A stretch of DNA of 64,000 nucleotides from Cyclobacteriaceae bacterium YHN15 (GCA_003797895.1 RKQB01000005.1:124001-188000), one strand, 5' to 3'; numbered from the stretch's first letter, positions 44,204 through 54,719 are shown. A program made the numbers and translations. The notes: a model not told the origin generated them from the letters alone.

Positions 44204-44641
44204 ATGACGGTTTTAAAGAAGATTTTGGCTTTAATAATTTTCTCTGGGGTACATTTCAGTTTATTTTCCCAAAGTTCAGATTCCATTGTTGGGAAATGGT
44301 ACAATACGGAAAAAGATGCACAGGTGGAAATTTATAAAGAAGGCAGTAAATTTTTTGGAAAAATTGTTTGGTTACAGGACCCAACTGAAAATGGAAAACA
44401 AAAAGTAGACAAAAACAATGAAGATAAATCCAAAAGGGAACGTCCGATTATGGGCATGAAACTGCTTAATAATTTTGAGTATAAAGGAAGTACCTGGGAA
44501 AATGGGACGATCTACGATCCCAAGAACGGCAAAACTTATTCCTGTATCATCAAGAAAAAAGATAACAAAACTTTAGAGGTGAGAGGATATGTGGGTATCT
44601 CCCTTATCGGCAGGACAGTGGAATGGACTAAAGCAGAGTAA
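44204..44641 (+). CDS. DUF2147 domain protein, exported
   Basis: This 145-residue protein has a signal peptide (MTVLKKILALIIFSGVHFSLFSQ) and one DUF2147 domain: SIVGKWYNTEKDAQVEIYKEG, FFGKIVWL, RPIMGMKLLNNFEYKG, WENGTIYDPKNGKTYSCIIKKK and LEVRGYVGISLIGRTVEW. The domain is a small lipocalin-like barrel of unknown ligand, found outside the cytoplasm. It is a single-gene unit. A long perfect inverted repeat (44702-44733) lies between it and the convergent VOC gene. Confidence 0.88.
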   Translation: MTVLKKILALIIFSGVHFSLFSQSSDSIVGKWYNTEKDAQVEIYKEGSKFFGKIVWLQDPTENGKQKVDKNNEDKSKRERPIMGMKLLNNFEYKGSTWENGTIYDPKNGKTYSCIIKKKDNKTLEVRGYVGISLIGRTVEWTKAE

Positions 44642-44701
44642 AAACATTGTTGATTTTTCTGTTTCCGCTGTTATGTCAGAAAACAAATTTCCCAGCTGAA
44701 T

Positions 44702-44733
44702 ATATCCAGTTTGCAATTCTTCAAACTGGATAT
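44702..44733. terminator. Perfect 12-base inverted repeat between convergent genes
   Basis: ATATCCAGTTTG (44702-44713) and CAAACTGGATAT (44722-44733) are exact complements around an 8-base loop. There is no T-tract on either side, so it may be a mRNA-end-stabilising hairpin rather than an intrinsic terminator. Confidence 0.5.
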
Positions 44734-44767
44734 GTTGTAATAGAACTGCTGGTTAATTGCCTTTAAT

Positions 44768-45157
44768 TTATTCCCAAATCCCAAAGGGAACAATTTCAAG
44801 GACATGCCCAAAGGGATCTTCAAAATAGAAGCTTTTCTGCTTATTGCCCCATTCTTGTTCATGGGTGATTGTTATACCTTTTTCCAAAAGATCTGATTTG
44901 GTTTTCAGATAGTCCTTTTTGCTTACTTCAAATGCAATATGCTGTTTACCTATGGCATAATGTGGAGGAAGATTTTCTTCCTTTTTTGTCACCTCAGGTA
45001 AAAAACACAGTAAAACCGATGTGCCGCACCTGAAGAAAATATGTCTGTTAGGGCTTTTTGAGATTACAGCCATTTCCATAATACCACTATAAAAATTCTC
45101 AGCTAAATCAAGGTCAGATATATAGAGACAGGTTTCTTTGATTTGGGTGTATTTCAT
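44768..45157 (-). CDS. VOC (glyoxalase/dioxygenase)-family protein
   Basis: This 129-residue protein has the paired beta-alpha-beta-beta-beta modules of the vicinal-oxygen-chelate fold: IKETCLYISDLDLAENFYSGIMEM at the N-terminus and KQHIAFEVSKKDYLKTKSDLLEKG, then SFYFEDPFGHVLEIVPFG. The metal ligands of the fold may be present (His in KQHIAFE and Glu in LEIVP), but the N-terminal ligand is not obvious. It could be a glyoxalase, a fosfomycin-type resistance protein or an uncharacterised member. Its substrate is unknown. Confidence 0.8.
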   Translation of the reverse strand: MKYTQIKETCLYISDLDLAENFYSGIMEMAVISKSPNRHIFFRCGTSVLLCFLPEVTKKEENLPPHYAIGKQHIAFEVSKKDYLKTKSDLLEKGITITHEQEWGNKQKSFYFEDPFGHVLEIVPFGIWE

Positions 45158-45194
45158 AATAAAATATACAAAAATCTAAATGTATTTGGGAATT

Positions 45195-46217
45195 TTAACC
45201 ATTATCCTCCAAATAAAATCCTTGGAGAATATATTGCAATTGCCCGTATTCTATCAAAAATGCATCATGGCCATAGGGTGAATGGATTTCATGATAAGAT
45301 CCTTTTTGGACGTTCTTTGCAATAAACTGTGATTCCTCTTTTAAAAACAAAAGATCTCTGTCTACTCCTATAGCCAAAACTTTTGAAGGTATTTTGCCTA
45401 AAGCCTTCTCAAGGCCACCTCTTCCTCTTCCGATATCATGGCTGTCCATGGCTTTACTCAAGACCCAGTAGGAAAATGCATTGAACCGTTTAGCCAGTTT
45501 CTGTCCCTGATATCTTAGGTAGGAAGAAATGCGGAAGTTATCCAGTTTTTCTTCTTTGTCTGATTGTTTCAAAGTAAAATCCTCTGGATGTCGATAGGAG
45601 AGCATGGCAATAGCCCTAGCTGCTTCCAGCCCCTTTTTACCTGCATCAGGATGGTTTTGTCCCCATGTACTGTCTGCTTCAATAGACATTCTTTGGGTTT
45701 CGTTGAATCCTATAGTCCAAGGCGAGGTTTTCGCATTGGATGCCAAGATGATGGTGTTTTTTAATCTTTTTTGGAGCAAATAAGCCCATTCCAAAGCAAC
45801 TTGACCTCCTAAAGATCCACCGATCAAGGTGTTGATTTCTAAAATTCCCAAATGCTTTCTTAGATGATCCAAGCTTTGGGCTAAGTCTCGGGGTGTTAAA
45901 TTGGGGAAATCATAGAAAAACGGCTTGCCCGTTTCAGGATTTACAGATAGTGGATTGGTGGATCCATAGCATGAGCCCAAAAGATTGGCACACACGATGA
46001 AATGCTTTGAGGGATCATAAAACTTATCTTCCCCTACCAGGCCACTCCACCAATCATTCACATTTGCATCTCCGGTTAGTGCATGTATTACCCAAACCAC
46101 ATTATCTTTTTCGGTGGTCAGATGTCCTTGTGTAGTGTAAGCAAGCTGAAAATTTTTCAGTTTCTCGCCTGATTCCAATTCCAAAACACCTTCATGCTTG
46201 TAGGTTTCCTGCGCCAT
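45195..46217 (-). CDS. metX: Homoserine O-acetyltransferase
   Basis: I use the start at 46217 (MAQETYKHEGVLELESGE, 340 residues); an ATG 33 bases earlier is possible. It is an alpha/beta-hydrolase-fold acyltransferase that activates homoserine for methionine synthesis. The nucleophile serine is in GGSLGGQVALEWA, the acid in GVDRDLLF and the histidine in YGHDAFLIE; HALTGDANVNDWW and NLLGSCYGSTNP are also conserved. It follows metY, whose transcript carries a SAM riboswitch, so both genes should be shut down when SAM is plentiful. Confidence 0.94.
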   Translation of the reverse strand: MAQETYKHEGVLELESGEKLKNFQLAYTTQGHLTTEKDNVVWVIHALTGDANVNDWWSGLVGEDKFYDPSKHFIVCANLLGSCYGSTNPLSVNPETGKPFFYDFPNLTPRDLAQSLDHLRKHLGILEINTLIGGSLGGQVALEWAYLLQKRLKNTIILASNAKTSPWTIGFNETQRMSIEADSTWGQNHPDAGKKGLEAARAIAMLSYRHPEDFTLKQSDKEEKLDNFRISSYLRYQGQKLAKRFNAFSYWVLSKAMDSHDIGRGRGGLEKALGKIPSKVLAIGVDRDLLFLKEESQFIAKNVQKGSYHEIHSPYGHDAFLIEYGQLQYILQGFYLEDNG

Positions 46218-46335
46218 ATCTATGATTAAATAATTACTCTTGAGGTTCATTTCCTTTGGCTTTTTCTACCTTTTGAACTAAACTTAGGCTCATTGAAACC
46301 AAAATTGACTTCAAAACCTAAAGATGAATCGATTC

Positions 46336-47655
<1,320 letters not shown>

Positions 47656-47808
47656 TTAGATGTGAATATTAAATAATGAATCAACAGTCGTGAATAACAC
47701 CATGGGTACAAGCAAACCAAAAAACTGAATTGGAATGCAGCAAACTGAAGTAATTAAGTTAAAATTAGAAAGGGAATTCTTGCAATGCAAACGAATAAGG
47801 TTGTTCAT
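47656..47808 (-). CDS. Candidate 50-residue leader ORF between the SAM riboswitch and metY
   Basis: Reading the minus strand gives an open frame of 50 codons that starts 9 bases past the riboswitch P1 helix and stops 12 bases before the metY ATG. The product would be MNNLIRLHCKNSLSNF at the N-terminus and contain an SVCCIP stretch with paired cysteines in the middle. It has a weak purine-rich site before the ATG (GAAGAAC). It fills the whole leader, so it might be a leader peptide that senses Cys or Met supply, or chance: an open frame this long is not rare in AT-rich DNA. Confidence 0.3.
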   Translation of the reverse strand: MNNLIRLHCKNSLSNFNLITSVCCIPIQFFGLLVPMVLFTTVDSLFNIHI

Positions 47809-47816
47809 GTTCTTCA

Positions 47817-47927
47817 GAATTTATATTTCCAACTGACTTTATGTACAATTGGCAGGAATTGGCACCTTGGATTTTCCAGGTTGCCAGAGGTCAACGAGCC
47901 TGTCTCTTACCTCTTCTTTATAAATCC
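47817..47927 (-). ncRNA. SAM-I (S-box) riboswitch upstream of metY-metX
   Basis: On the minus strand the S-box core is plain: AAGAAGAGGTAAGAGACAGG, then the TTGACCTCTGGCAACCTG block, then AAGGTGCCAATTCCTGCC. P1 is GGATTTAT (47920-47927) with ATAAATTC (47817-47824), P4 is CCAATTG/CAGTTGG, and the P2 and P3 arms (GAGGT/ACCTC, GGCAACC/AAGGTGCC) are visible. SAM binding would lower expression of the methionine genes. No terminator with a T-tract follows P1 directly, so control may act on translation or on the leader ORF. Confidence 0.92.
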
Positions 47928-47954
47928 AGACACGTAAAAAGTGAAAGGATATTG

Positions 47955-47986
47955 CAAATTAAGAACGCAGTATTTTTATTTGCAAG
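47955..47986 (-). promoter_or_regulatory. Promoter of the SAM riboswitch transcript
   Basis: CTTG (47983-47986) and TTAATTTG (47955-47962) are 20 bases apart on the minus strand, one base off the TAnnTTTG consensus. Transcription would begin about 20 bases before the riboswitch. From 47987 to 48227 I see nothing else. Confidence 0.55.
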
Positions 47987-48227
47987 ACAATAGTTGTTTT
48001 TTTTAGTTTGATCAAATGAGATTGTTTTAAATTGGATTAATCAAGTTCTGTACTGAGCGCTCTATTTTAAGATTTTTAATAGAAAAACAATGGAGCAATT
48101 TGTTTTAGCCAAACATCTGCAATAGAGGTATATATTCAAATAGGGAAAAAATAATTTTTCATAAACTCAATGATTTATAAATATTGGCACTTGTTTGGCT
48201 GATTGAGCCAGTAAATAATTAATCTTT

Positions 48228-49220
48228 ATGAAAATTACCCAATTGCTTGATGGAGGTAACTCACTTCTATCAAATATAAAAAACAGCTTTTTTTTCTCTC
48301 ATTTTTTACTCTTTGGTTCCTTCATGCTTCTAAGTAGTTGTTTGGGGGATGATTTGACTTTGGTTTCGGAAATTAACCAGGATTTTGAAGGAATTACGAA
48401 TGTGGAAGTAGATGGCTCCTTCATGGAGGTCCAATATATCGGAGAAAGCGGAAAGCAAGTATTGAACCTTGATGCGGTTTTAAGGTCCAATTCTGATAAG
48501 AAGTACGAGGTTAAATATAGAATTGTAGAAAGTACTTTGCAGGTATATATTGAAACAAACAAAGGGCTCTTTAACGGCGGGGCAAAAGGGGAGGGGTATA
48601 TTAAACTTACCGGTCCTAGAAACATGAAATTGGACTTAGAAGCTGGTTCCGGTAAGGTAGATGCTCAAAACGTAGTCGCTACAGAGACAAAACTTCAAAT
48701 TGGATCAGGGACAATTACTGCCAGGAATATTACAAGTCCCCAAATTTTTCTGGATATGTCATCCGGATCTGCAAAAATTGAGGATATTACCGGCTTGGTT
48801 AAAGCTACAGTTTCTTCAGGAAAGCTCGAAATCCACAGAATTGATGGAGATGTAGATGCAGATGGCACATCAGGCGAAGTTATTTTTAAGGACATCAATG
48901 GCCTGGTTAAATCTAATATCAGCTCAGGTAAAATAGAAATGACCAATGTTAAATCCATTGGTCAAATCAACGTATCTTCAGGGCAACTGTTCGCCACCAA
49001 TTCAGGATTGAGTCCTCAGACCACATTGAAAGCTTCTTCCGGGATTATTTATATCCAGACTTTCAGTAACCTAGGTGATTATAATTATAACATTACAGCC
49101 GGAAGCGGAACAATTAGAGTAGGGGATTCCCAGTCCACTGGGGCATTGAATATAAACAATGGCTCAGCTCATACTATTCGCGGTGATGTGGGTTCAGGAA
49201 AAATTGAAATTGTCAATTAA
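48228..49220 (+). CDS. Head GIN domain lipoprotein
   Basis: This 330-residue protein carries a lipoprotein signal ending in [10 protein letters not shown] near residue 40, with a somewhat long N-terminus ([16 protein letters not shown]). The rest is a head GIN / auto-transporter-adhesin-like beta-helix (DUF2807): it begins [25 protein letters not shown] and continues with repeated short strands such as [29 protein letters not shown] and [10 protein letters not shown], which stack into a right-handed solenoid. It is probably displayed on the outer membrane. Its role is unknown. Its 3' end overlaps the convergent YbjQ gene. Confidence 0.87.
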   Translation: MKITQLLDGGNSLLSNIKNSFFFSHFLLFGSFMLLSSCLGDDLTLVSEINQDFEGITNVEVDGSFMEVQYIGESGKQVLNLDAVLRSNSDKKYEVKYRIVESTLQVYIETNKGLFNGGAKGEGYIKLTGPRNMKLDLEAGSGKVDAQNVVATETKLQIGSGTITARNITSPQIFLDMSSGSAKIEDITGLVKATVSSGKLEIHRIDGDVDADGTSGEVIFKDINGLVKSNISSGKIEMTNVKSIGQINVSSGQLFATNSGLSPQTTLKASSGIIYIQTFSNLGDYNYNITAGSGTIRVGDSQSTGALNINNGSAHTIRGDVGSGKIEIVN

Positions 49221-49539
49221 AGACTTTTTCAATTTTCACAGCTGTTCCTGCAGCCGTGACCATCAGCATACCATCCCTGATTGTTTCATAATCCAAATCG
49301 ATTCCAATAACAGCGTTGGCTCCGAAGGCTTTTGCCTGCATTTCCATTTCGGCCATCGCAGTGGCTTTTGCTTCCCTTAAAACCCTTTCATAAGCACCTG
49401 AACGACCGCCGACAATATCGGTGATGCTTGCGAAAAAGTCTTTGAATACATTGGCTCCAATGATGGTTTCTCCTGAAACTATTCCTAAATAGGCTGTGAT
49501 TTTATAGCCTTCAAGTTGGTTTGTTGTGCTTACAATCAT
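49213..49539 (-). CDS. YbjQ/UPF0145 family protein
   Basis: This 108-residue cytoplasmic protein matches YbjQ throughout: [54 protein letters not shown] and [19 protein letters not shown]. The family forms pentamers and has been called heavy-metal-binding, but no reaction is proven. It overlaps the convergent head GIN gene by 8 bases. No operon partner is seen. Confidence 0.93.
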   Translation of the reverse strand: MIVSTTNQLEGYKITAYLGIVSGETIIGANVFKDFFASITDIVGGRSGAYERVLREAKATAMAEMEMQAKAFGANAVIGIDLDYETIRDGMLMVTAAGTAVKIEKVFN

Positions 49540-49555
49540 AAATAGTTAACTAAAT

Positions 49556-49588
49556 AAAAAACCGCAGTCAATTTTGACTGCGGTTTAA
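49556..49588. terminator. Terminator of the amidohydrolase trio
   Basis: AAACCGCAGTCA pairs with TGACTGCGGTTT around a four-base loop, with an A-run on one side. It ends 14 bases past the stop of the last amidohydrolase-like gene on the minus strand. Confidence 0.8.
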
Positions 49589-49601
49589 ACTTAATTCACT
49601 T

Positions 49602-50909
49602 TTAGTTTTTTTCCAAACCTGGAGATCTTTCCAGATATTCCTGATATAACTTGATGTGTCTATTGCTCATTGGAATTCTATAACCTTCAATGAATACATG
49701 TTTTATTTGGCTCCTTGTTTCGAACGGATCACCTGTTGAAACCAATAAAGTAGCATCTTTTCCCTCCTCTATTGATCCCATTTTATCAGCAATGCCAAAT
49801 ACTTCAGCGGCATTGATGGTAACCGCTTTAAGTGCTTCTTCTTTACCCATACCGTAAGCTGCAGCAAATCCGGCATTGAAGGGGAGATTCCTGGTATTTT
49901 CAGCGTCATTGGATCGTATCACTACTTTTACTCCTGCCTTTGCCATTTTTCCCGGATTGGTATAAGAGGCATCAAATCGATCAGATTGTCTAGTTGGTAT
50001 GGACAGCATTGGTCCAGTTATTACTGCTAGATTGGCTTCGGCAATTTTATCTGCCACTCTCCATCCTTCGGCCACACCGGTAAGGATTGCTTTTACATTT
50101 TTGGATTTTATCCATTCAATGGCAGAAAGAATATCGGTGGCCGCGTTAACTTCAACTAAAAGAGGTAATTCCCCTCCGATGACCCTAGCCAGCTGTTCCA
50201 TCTCCGGATAATATTGTAAATCTCCTTTTGCTTGTTGTATTTTATAATATGTTTCTGCCCTTTCCCAGATTTCATTCAGGTTTTTTTGGGCAGCTTCTGC
50301 TTCTTTTTTGATATCTTCATCACTTCTTCTGTCCCAGGTACTTCTACGGGCGGAGGAAGGGAAACTTAACACAACTCCTTCAAAGCCTGCATACATTTGA
50401 TCTGGGGTATATCCATTAAGATTGATCAAGGCTGCAGTCCCCGGGAACAGGCCACCTGATGGCGTTGCCAAAGTGGTGGTGACACCACTGACCCTTGTAA
50501 CAGGTATGGCGACCGAACTTGGATTTATGGCCACCAAGGCCCTCATATTAGGGGTTACCTGACCTATTTCAGCAAAATCCTGGGTTTCTGCAACAGAATT
50601 TACTTCGACTAAGCCCAAACGGCTTCCGCCATCCAACAATCCAGGGTAAATAAACTGGTCGGTACAATCAATTACCTCGGCACCAGCAGCAACTAAATTT
50701 TTTCCAACTCCGATGATTTTCCCATTCTCTATCAGAACACTTCCGTTTTCAATGGTTCCTTTGGTAACAGTTACAATTGTTCCATTTTGAAGAAGAAACT
50801 TTCCAGTCCTTGGTTTGACAAATTCTCCATCAAATTGGGCATTCACTGTAATTGGTATAACGGTGAATATGAAGGCATATAGAATGTATTTTAAATTTTT
50901 CATTTTCAT
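49602..50909 (-). CDS. Exported amidohydrolase-like protein lacking metal ligands
   Basis: This 435-residue protein has a signal peptide (MKMKNLKYILYAFIFTVIPITVNAQ) and the overall shape of an imidazolonepropionase-like amidohydrolase: the N-terminal NGTIVTVTKGTIENGSVLIENGKIIGVG beta part and a C-terminal GIADKMGSIEEGKDATLLVSTGDPF. The metal HxH motif is gone: where the active paralogue has IDAHSH, it has LDGGSR, and the later His and Asp positions read VEVNAA and IRSNDA. It is therefore probably not a metal-dependent hydrolase and may be a binding or partner subunit for the active neighbour, 23 bases upstream. Confidence 0.85.
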   Translation of the reverse strand: MKMKNLKYILYAFIFTVIPITVNAQFDGEFVKPRTGKFLLQNGTIVTVTKGTIENGSVLIENGKIIGVGKNLVAAGAEVIDCTDQFIYPGLLDGGSRLGLVEVNSVAETQDFAEIGQVTPNMRALVAINPSSVAIPVTRVSGVTTTLATPSGGLFPGTAALINLNGYTPDQMYAGFEGVVLSFPSSARRSTWDRRSDEDIKKEAEAAQKNLNEIWERAETYYKIQQAKGDLQYYPEMEQLARVIGGELPLLVEVNAATDILSAIEWIKSKNVKAILTGVAEGWRVADKIAEANLAVITGPMLSIPTRQSDRFDASYTNPGKMAKAGVKVVIRSNDAENTRNLPFNAGFAAAYGMGKEEALKAVTINAAEVFGIADKMGSIEEGKDATLLVSTGDPFETRSQIKHVFIEGYRIPMSNRHIKLYQEYLERSPGLEKN

Positions 50910-50932
50910 GCTTTTTAAGGTAATGATGGATT

Positions 50933-52315
50933 TTAATGTGAGTGGTTGAAAAGACTTCTACCGAAATTGTTAAATAAAAAATCCACATCCTGCATACATC
51001 TATGGTTATGTTCCTTGAGAAAAATGGGTTCAATGGCCTCACTTGCGCTGACTTTTAACCTCATGTCATCCGGATCCTTATCGATATCAAAATATTTCAC
51101 TCCGTCTACAAAGGTCATTTGGGGTATGGCATATACTGAAAGGGGATGTCCTTCGAAAATCACCAAATCTGCCTGTTTGCCTTCTTCAATTGAACCCACT
51201 TTGTCTGCGATTCCAAGTTGCTTGGCTGGGTTGATCGTAATTAACGCCAAAGTTTGTTCATCGTCCAATTCTCCATATCTCTGAGCTTTCCCTGCTTCAT
51301 GGTACAGGTGTCTGATCAATTCACCCGAGTCTGAGTTGATAGAGGTGATCACCCCATTTTCCATCAAAATAGCAGCATTAAAGGCAGTTGAATAATAAAC
51401 TTCGAATTTATAAGCCCACCAATCGGCAAAGACTGATGCACCCATTGTATATTCAGCAAGTTCAGGTGCAACCTTGAATCCCTCGTTCACATGGGAAAAA
51501 ACTATGTTTTTTATCCCAAAATCCCTGCATGTATTGATAAGGGCATAAATTTCATCTGCCCTGTAAGAATGACAATGAATAATGATTTTCCCATCCAATA
51601 TATCTACCAAAGTCTGTAATCTACTGTCATATTTCGGAGGTACCGGATTTGCACCTTTCTGTTTTAGGGCATTTTCATAGGCCCCCCAGGTTTTTTTATA
51701 TTGAATGGCTTCATTAAATCCATTCCTGATTATTGCTTCAACCCCCATTCTCGTTCTGGGCTGTATTCCATTTCCTCTTCCATGAACCCTCGTAGGGTTT
51801 TCCCCCAGTGCAAACTTGATGGTTCTAGGCGCTTCTTTCATATAAAGATCTTCCGGATTTCCCGAACCATAACGGTGTTTTAAAGTGATATTTTGTCCGC
51901 CGATGGCATTGGCTGAACCATGCATGGCATGTGAAATGGTTACACCTCCTGCCAAGGCCCTGTATAGGCCTATATCGTAGGGATTGACAACATCTGCCAT
52001 ACGCACCTCTGAAGTAATTGGTGCAGTAGCCTCATTTACAGCATCCAAAGCAACATGTGAGTGCGCATCAATGATGCCCGGCATTAAATATTTACCTGTG
52101 GCTTCTATTATTTCAATATTGGGAGCAGTTAGGTTTTTTCCGATTTTCTTGATAATCCCGTTTTCAACAAGAACATCGGTTTCCTCTAATGTACCTTTAG
52201 TAACGGTTAAGACGGTAGCATTTTTGATTAGCACAGAACCTTTGGGTGTCTGTGCTTGGGTGATTATGCAACCCAAAATCAAAATGCCGGTAAGAATATA
52301 TTTCATCTTTTTCAT
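50933..52315 (-). CDS. Exported amidohydrolase, metal ligands intact
   Basis: The ATG at 52315 (MKKMKYILTGILILGCIITQAQ, 460 residues) avoids overlap with the next gene. It is an imidazolonepropionase/dipeptidase-like amidohydrolase with the metal HxH in PGIIDAHSHVAL near residue 77, further His ligands in IIIHCHSYRAD and FSHVNEG, and the Asp in SINSDSGEL. It would cleave amide or cyclic bonds of peptides or related compounds in the periplasm or at the surface. It is flanked on both sides by ligand-less paralogues with short gaps, so the three are one operon. The substrate is unknown. Confidence 0.88.
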   Translation of the reverse strand: MKKMKYILTGILILGCIITQAQTPKGSVLIKNATVLTVTKGTLEETDVLVENGIIKKIGKNLTAPNIEIIEATGKYLMPGIIDAHSHVALDAVNEATAPITSEVRMADVVNPYDIGLYRALAGGVTISHAMHGSANAIGGQNITLKHRYGSGNPEDLYMKEAPRTIKFALGENPTRVHGRGNGIQPRTRMGVEAIIRNGFNEAIQYKKTWGAYENALKQKGANPVPPKYDSRLQTLVDILDGKIIIHCHSYRADEIYALINTCRDFGIKNIVFSHVNEGFKVAPELAEYTMGASVFADWWAYKFEVYYSTAFNAAILMENGVITSINSDSGELIRHLYHEAGKAQRYGELDDEQTLALITINPAKQLGIADKVGSIEEGKQADLVIFEGHPLSVYAIPQMTFVDGVKYFDIDKDPDDMRLKVSASEAIEPIFLKEHNHRCMQDVDFLFNNFGRSLFNHSH

Positions 52316-52325
52316 TTCTTTTGGA

Positions 52326-54029
52326 TTAAAGATTGGATTGATCTGGTTTTTTTGTTGCATTTAAAGGAAAACTACCATATTCCGTTAAAGACATATTGCC
52401 GGAAAATTGATCAGTATTGATATCACCGTTTACGCTGACCTCCAAGGCCATACCCCCTGCAGCAACATTAAAAGTGAAAGATAAGTTAGATCCAGAAAGG
52501 GTAATATTGTTCATTTCGGAACTAGCTTTGCCACTTCCAGCGGGATTATCATAGCTTATTACTCCTTTGAATCCATCTCCTTCTTTTTTGATTTCCATTA
52601 TTCCTCCTGAACTCCCAGCGGGAGTATCAGAAGTATATTCCCAAACACCAACAATATTTGGGGCCTTACCAGAATCTCCACCATTGCCATTGTCTTTTTT
52701 CGACTTTGATTCATAATCAAATATGTATCCATCTGCTATAACATGCTTTATGACAGCTTCCTCAGAGAATATTGGTCCTGTCATGATCACTAAGTTGGCC
52801 AGTTTTCCTTTTTCGATTGTTCCGGCGAACCTTTGGATTCCTAACATGCTGGCTGTATTTGTTGTCAATGCGGCCAAAGCAGCTTCTTCACTCAGTCCAT
52901 TTTCAATCATCAGCCTGATATTTTTATTCATATCGGAAGGGTTGCTTCCGATTGTGGTAAACCCAAATGGTATATCGGCTGATTCCAGTACAGAGGCCTG
53001 CATTAAGACTTTTTGATAGGCCTCTTTAATTTTCTGAGTCCTGGCTTTCATATCATCTGATAAATCTTCCATTTTGGTATTGGCGGTTTTATCATTTGGC
53101 AATTTAAGACCTAAAAGTACTTGAGCATTTGCTTCTTTTATTTCTTTGATGACATGTTCGACATCAGATACATTGACCAAAATCAAACGGAAGCCATTCT
53201 CTTTCTGTAAATTCAACACCCTTCTGATTTCGAGGTCATTCGAAACCTCAAAAGTAATGGGGATTCTTTTGTCCAGGACAGGAAAGAATGCTTCTAAAGT
53301 CTTATTAACTTCAGGCCTGTTTACTCCTGAAGCAGAAGCAAAGAGCGTATTGTGTCTAATGGACAATTCTGCATTTTTATACAAATCCCGGAATTTAGCC
53401 ATCATCCCCATTTGGGTACCTGGATACATTCCTCTTCCCCCGCCGGAACTTCTGAACCTGGCATGTAATGAGGAGTTTTGCGCCAAAATATTGCTAGACT
53501 CTTTGCCGCCATAAGTGACAATGGCAGTTTTACCTGGCAGCATTCCTCCTTCAGGAATAATTTGTGAAATGGTGAACCCTACTTTTCTCCAATCATGTAT
53601 TTGATTGTTTTTGGAATCATAGTGATCCAATACGTTTCTCCAAGGTGTGATACCTGCGATTTCATCAGGTGGATTTGAAGGGTCAAAATTTGCAGGCCTT
53701 TCCGGATCTGCGGGTTTACTTACCCCTGCATTGCCCGCACCATCTATGAATCCCGGATAAATAAACAGGGAATCAGCATCTATGATTTGCGCTTCAACTG
53801 GGATTTTGATACTGTTTCCAATACTTTCAATTAATCCATTTTTTATAATAATAGTGGCTCCGGAAATTGACTTTCCGGGAGAGGTAATTACAGTAGCATT
53901 GGTAAGGGCATATGTTCCCGTGACCCTTCTTTCTCCTTTTGGATCACTCTGCGCAAAAGCAGATATAGAAAAACACAGAACCAATGATAATAAGCTACTG
54001 AATACCTTTGGATTGAAGCGGATATTCAT
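52326..54029 (-). CDS. Exported amidohydrolase-like protein with C-terminal beta domain, lacking HxH
   Basis: The ATG at 54029 (MNIRFNPKVFSSLLSLVLCF) gives 567 residues with a signal peptide ending SISAFAQ. The first 440 residues follow the amidohydrolase plan (NATVITSPGKSISGATIIIKNGLIE, FIYPGFIDGAGNAG, MLGIQRFAGTIEKGKLANLVIM) but the HxH motif reads DGAGNA, so the binuclear site is lost. The last 120 residues are a separate beta-rich domain (IVGVWEYTSDTPAGSSGGIMEI, FSGNMSLTEYGSFPLNATK), joined by a Gly/Lys/Asn linker. It is the first gene of the trio and probably works with the active paralogue. Confidence 0.85.
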   Translation of the reverse strand: MNIRFNPKVFSSLLSLVLCFSISAFAQSDPKGERRVTGTYALTNATVITSPGKSISGATIIIKNGLIESIGNSIKIPVEAQIIDADSLFIYPGFIDGAGNAGVSKPADPERPANFDPSNPPDEIAGITPWRNVLDHYDSKNNQIHDWRKVGFTISQIIPEGGMLPGKTAIVTYGGKESSNILAQNSSLHARFRSSGGGRGMYPGTQMGMMAKFRDLYKNAELSIRHNTLFASASGVNRPEVNKTLEAFFPVLDKRIPITFEVSNDLEIRRVLNLQKENGFRLILVNVSDVEHVIKEIKEANAQVLLGLKLPNDKTANTKMEDLSDDMKARTQKIKEAYQKVLMQASVLESADIPFGFTTIGSNPSDMNKNIRLMIENGLSEEAALAALTTNTASMLGIQRFAGTIEKGKLANLVIMTGPIFSEEAVIKHVIADGYIFDYESKSKKDNGNGGDSGKAPNIVGVWEYTSDTPAGSSGGIMEIKKEGDGFKGVISYDNPAGSGKASSEMNNITLSGSNLSFTFNVAAGGMALEVSVNGDINTDQFSGNMSLTEYGSFPLNATKKPDQSNL

Positions 54030-54216
54030 ATGAGTTATTTCAGTTTTACAAGAATTTAATAAGGAGTAAGCTAACAAAAGAATTTTTTTCCAAAAAAGTT
54101 ATTTTTTTTTAGGTGTTAAAAACGGTTAAGAACGGCAAATATTTTCTTACATAATACATTTTCATTTATTTGTATTTTTTGATAAAAAATTTATACAATT
54201 TTAAGTTAAACAGGCC

Positions 54217-54248
54217 TTGTTTTTTATATTTTTTAATTTTTATATTTA
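54217..54248 (+). promoter_or_regulatory. Possible promoter of the response-regulator/EPS cluster
   Basis: TTG (54217-54219) and TATATTTA (54241-54248), one base off TAnnTTTG, are 21 bases apart, about 22 bases before the first gene of the cluster. The match is moderate. Confidence 0.35.
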
Positions 54249-54270
54249 TCCCATTAATCCATTTAAGAGC

Positions 54271-54636
54271 ATGATTATGAAAAATATTTTAGTAATTGAA
54301 GATGACAAACTAATATCAAGTTTAGTCTCATTCAGATTAAAAAAAGAAGGCTTTAATATCACTTTGGCCAATGACTGTGAAGAAGGAATGAATATGTTTG
54401 ATTCCACTAACCCTGACCTTGTGATCACGGATGTCCTTATCCCTATTCATGATGGGATTGATTTTGTAGAATTTACAAAGAATAAAAGACCCAACTGCCC
54501 AGTGATTGTTTTAAGTTCTATGGGTGACGAAGAAGCCACGGTGATAAAGGCTTTTGAGTCCGGAGCATCTGACTTCGTTCCAAAACCATTTAACCCAAGC
54601 GAGCTGGCTTTCAGAGTAAAAAGGTTGATTGCCTGA
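54271..54636 (+). CDS. Single-domain response regulator (CheY-like), first of two
   Basis: This 121-residue protein is one receiver domain with no output domain. The acidic pocket (E10, D11), the phospho-acceptor Asp54 in VITDVLIP, Ser82 and Lys105 in VPKPF are all present, so it should be phosphorylated. An ATG at 54277 is an equally good start. It is the first gene of a cluster for what looks like exopolysaccharide synthesis, and a second receiver lies at the far end. No histidine kinase is encoded nearby. It may control enzyme activity by protein binding rather than transcription. Confidence 0.92.
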   Translation: MIMKNILVIEDDKLISSLVSFRLKKEGFNITLANDCEEGMNMFDSTNPDLVITDVLIPIHDGIDFVEFTKNKRPNCPVIVLSSMGDEEATVIKAFESGASDFVPKPFNPSELAFRVKRLIA

Positions 54637-54719
54637 GTTTTTAAAACGTATTTTTTAAATTTCAACTTTTAAATTCAGAAAGCATATTTTCCCTATATTT
54701 GGGGGATATTTAAGCTAGT

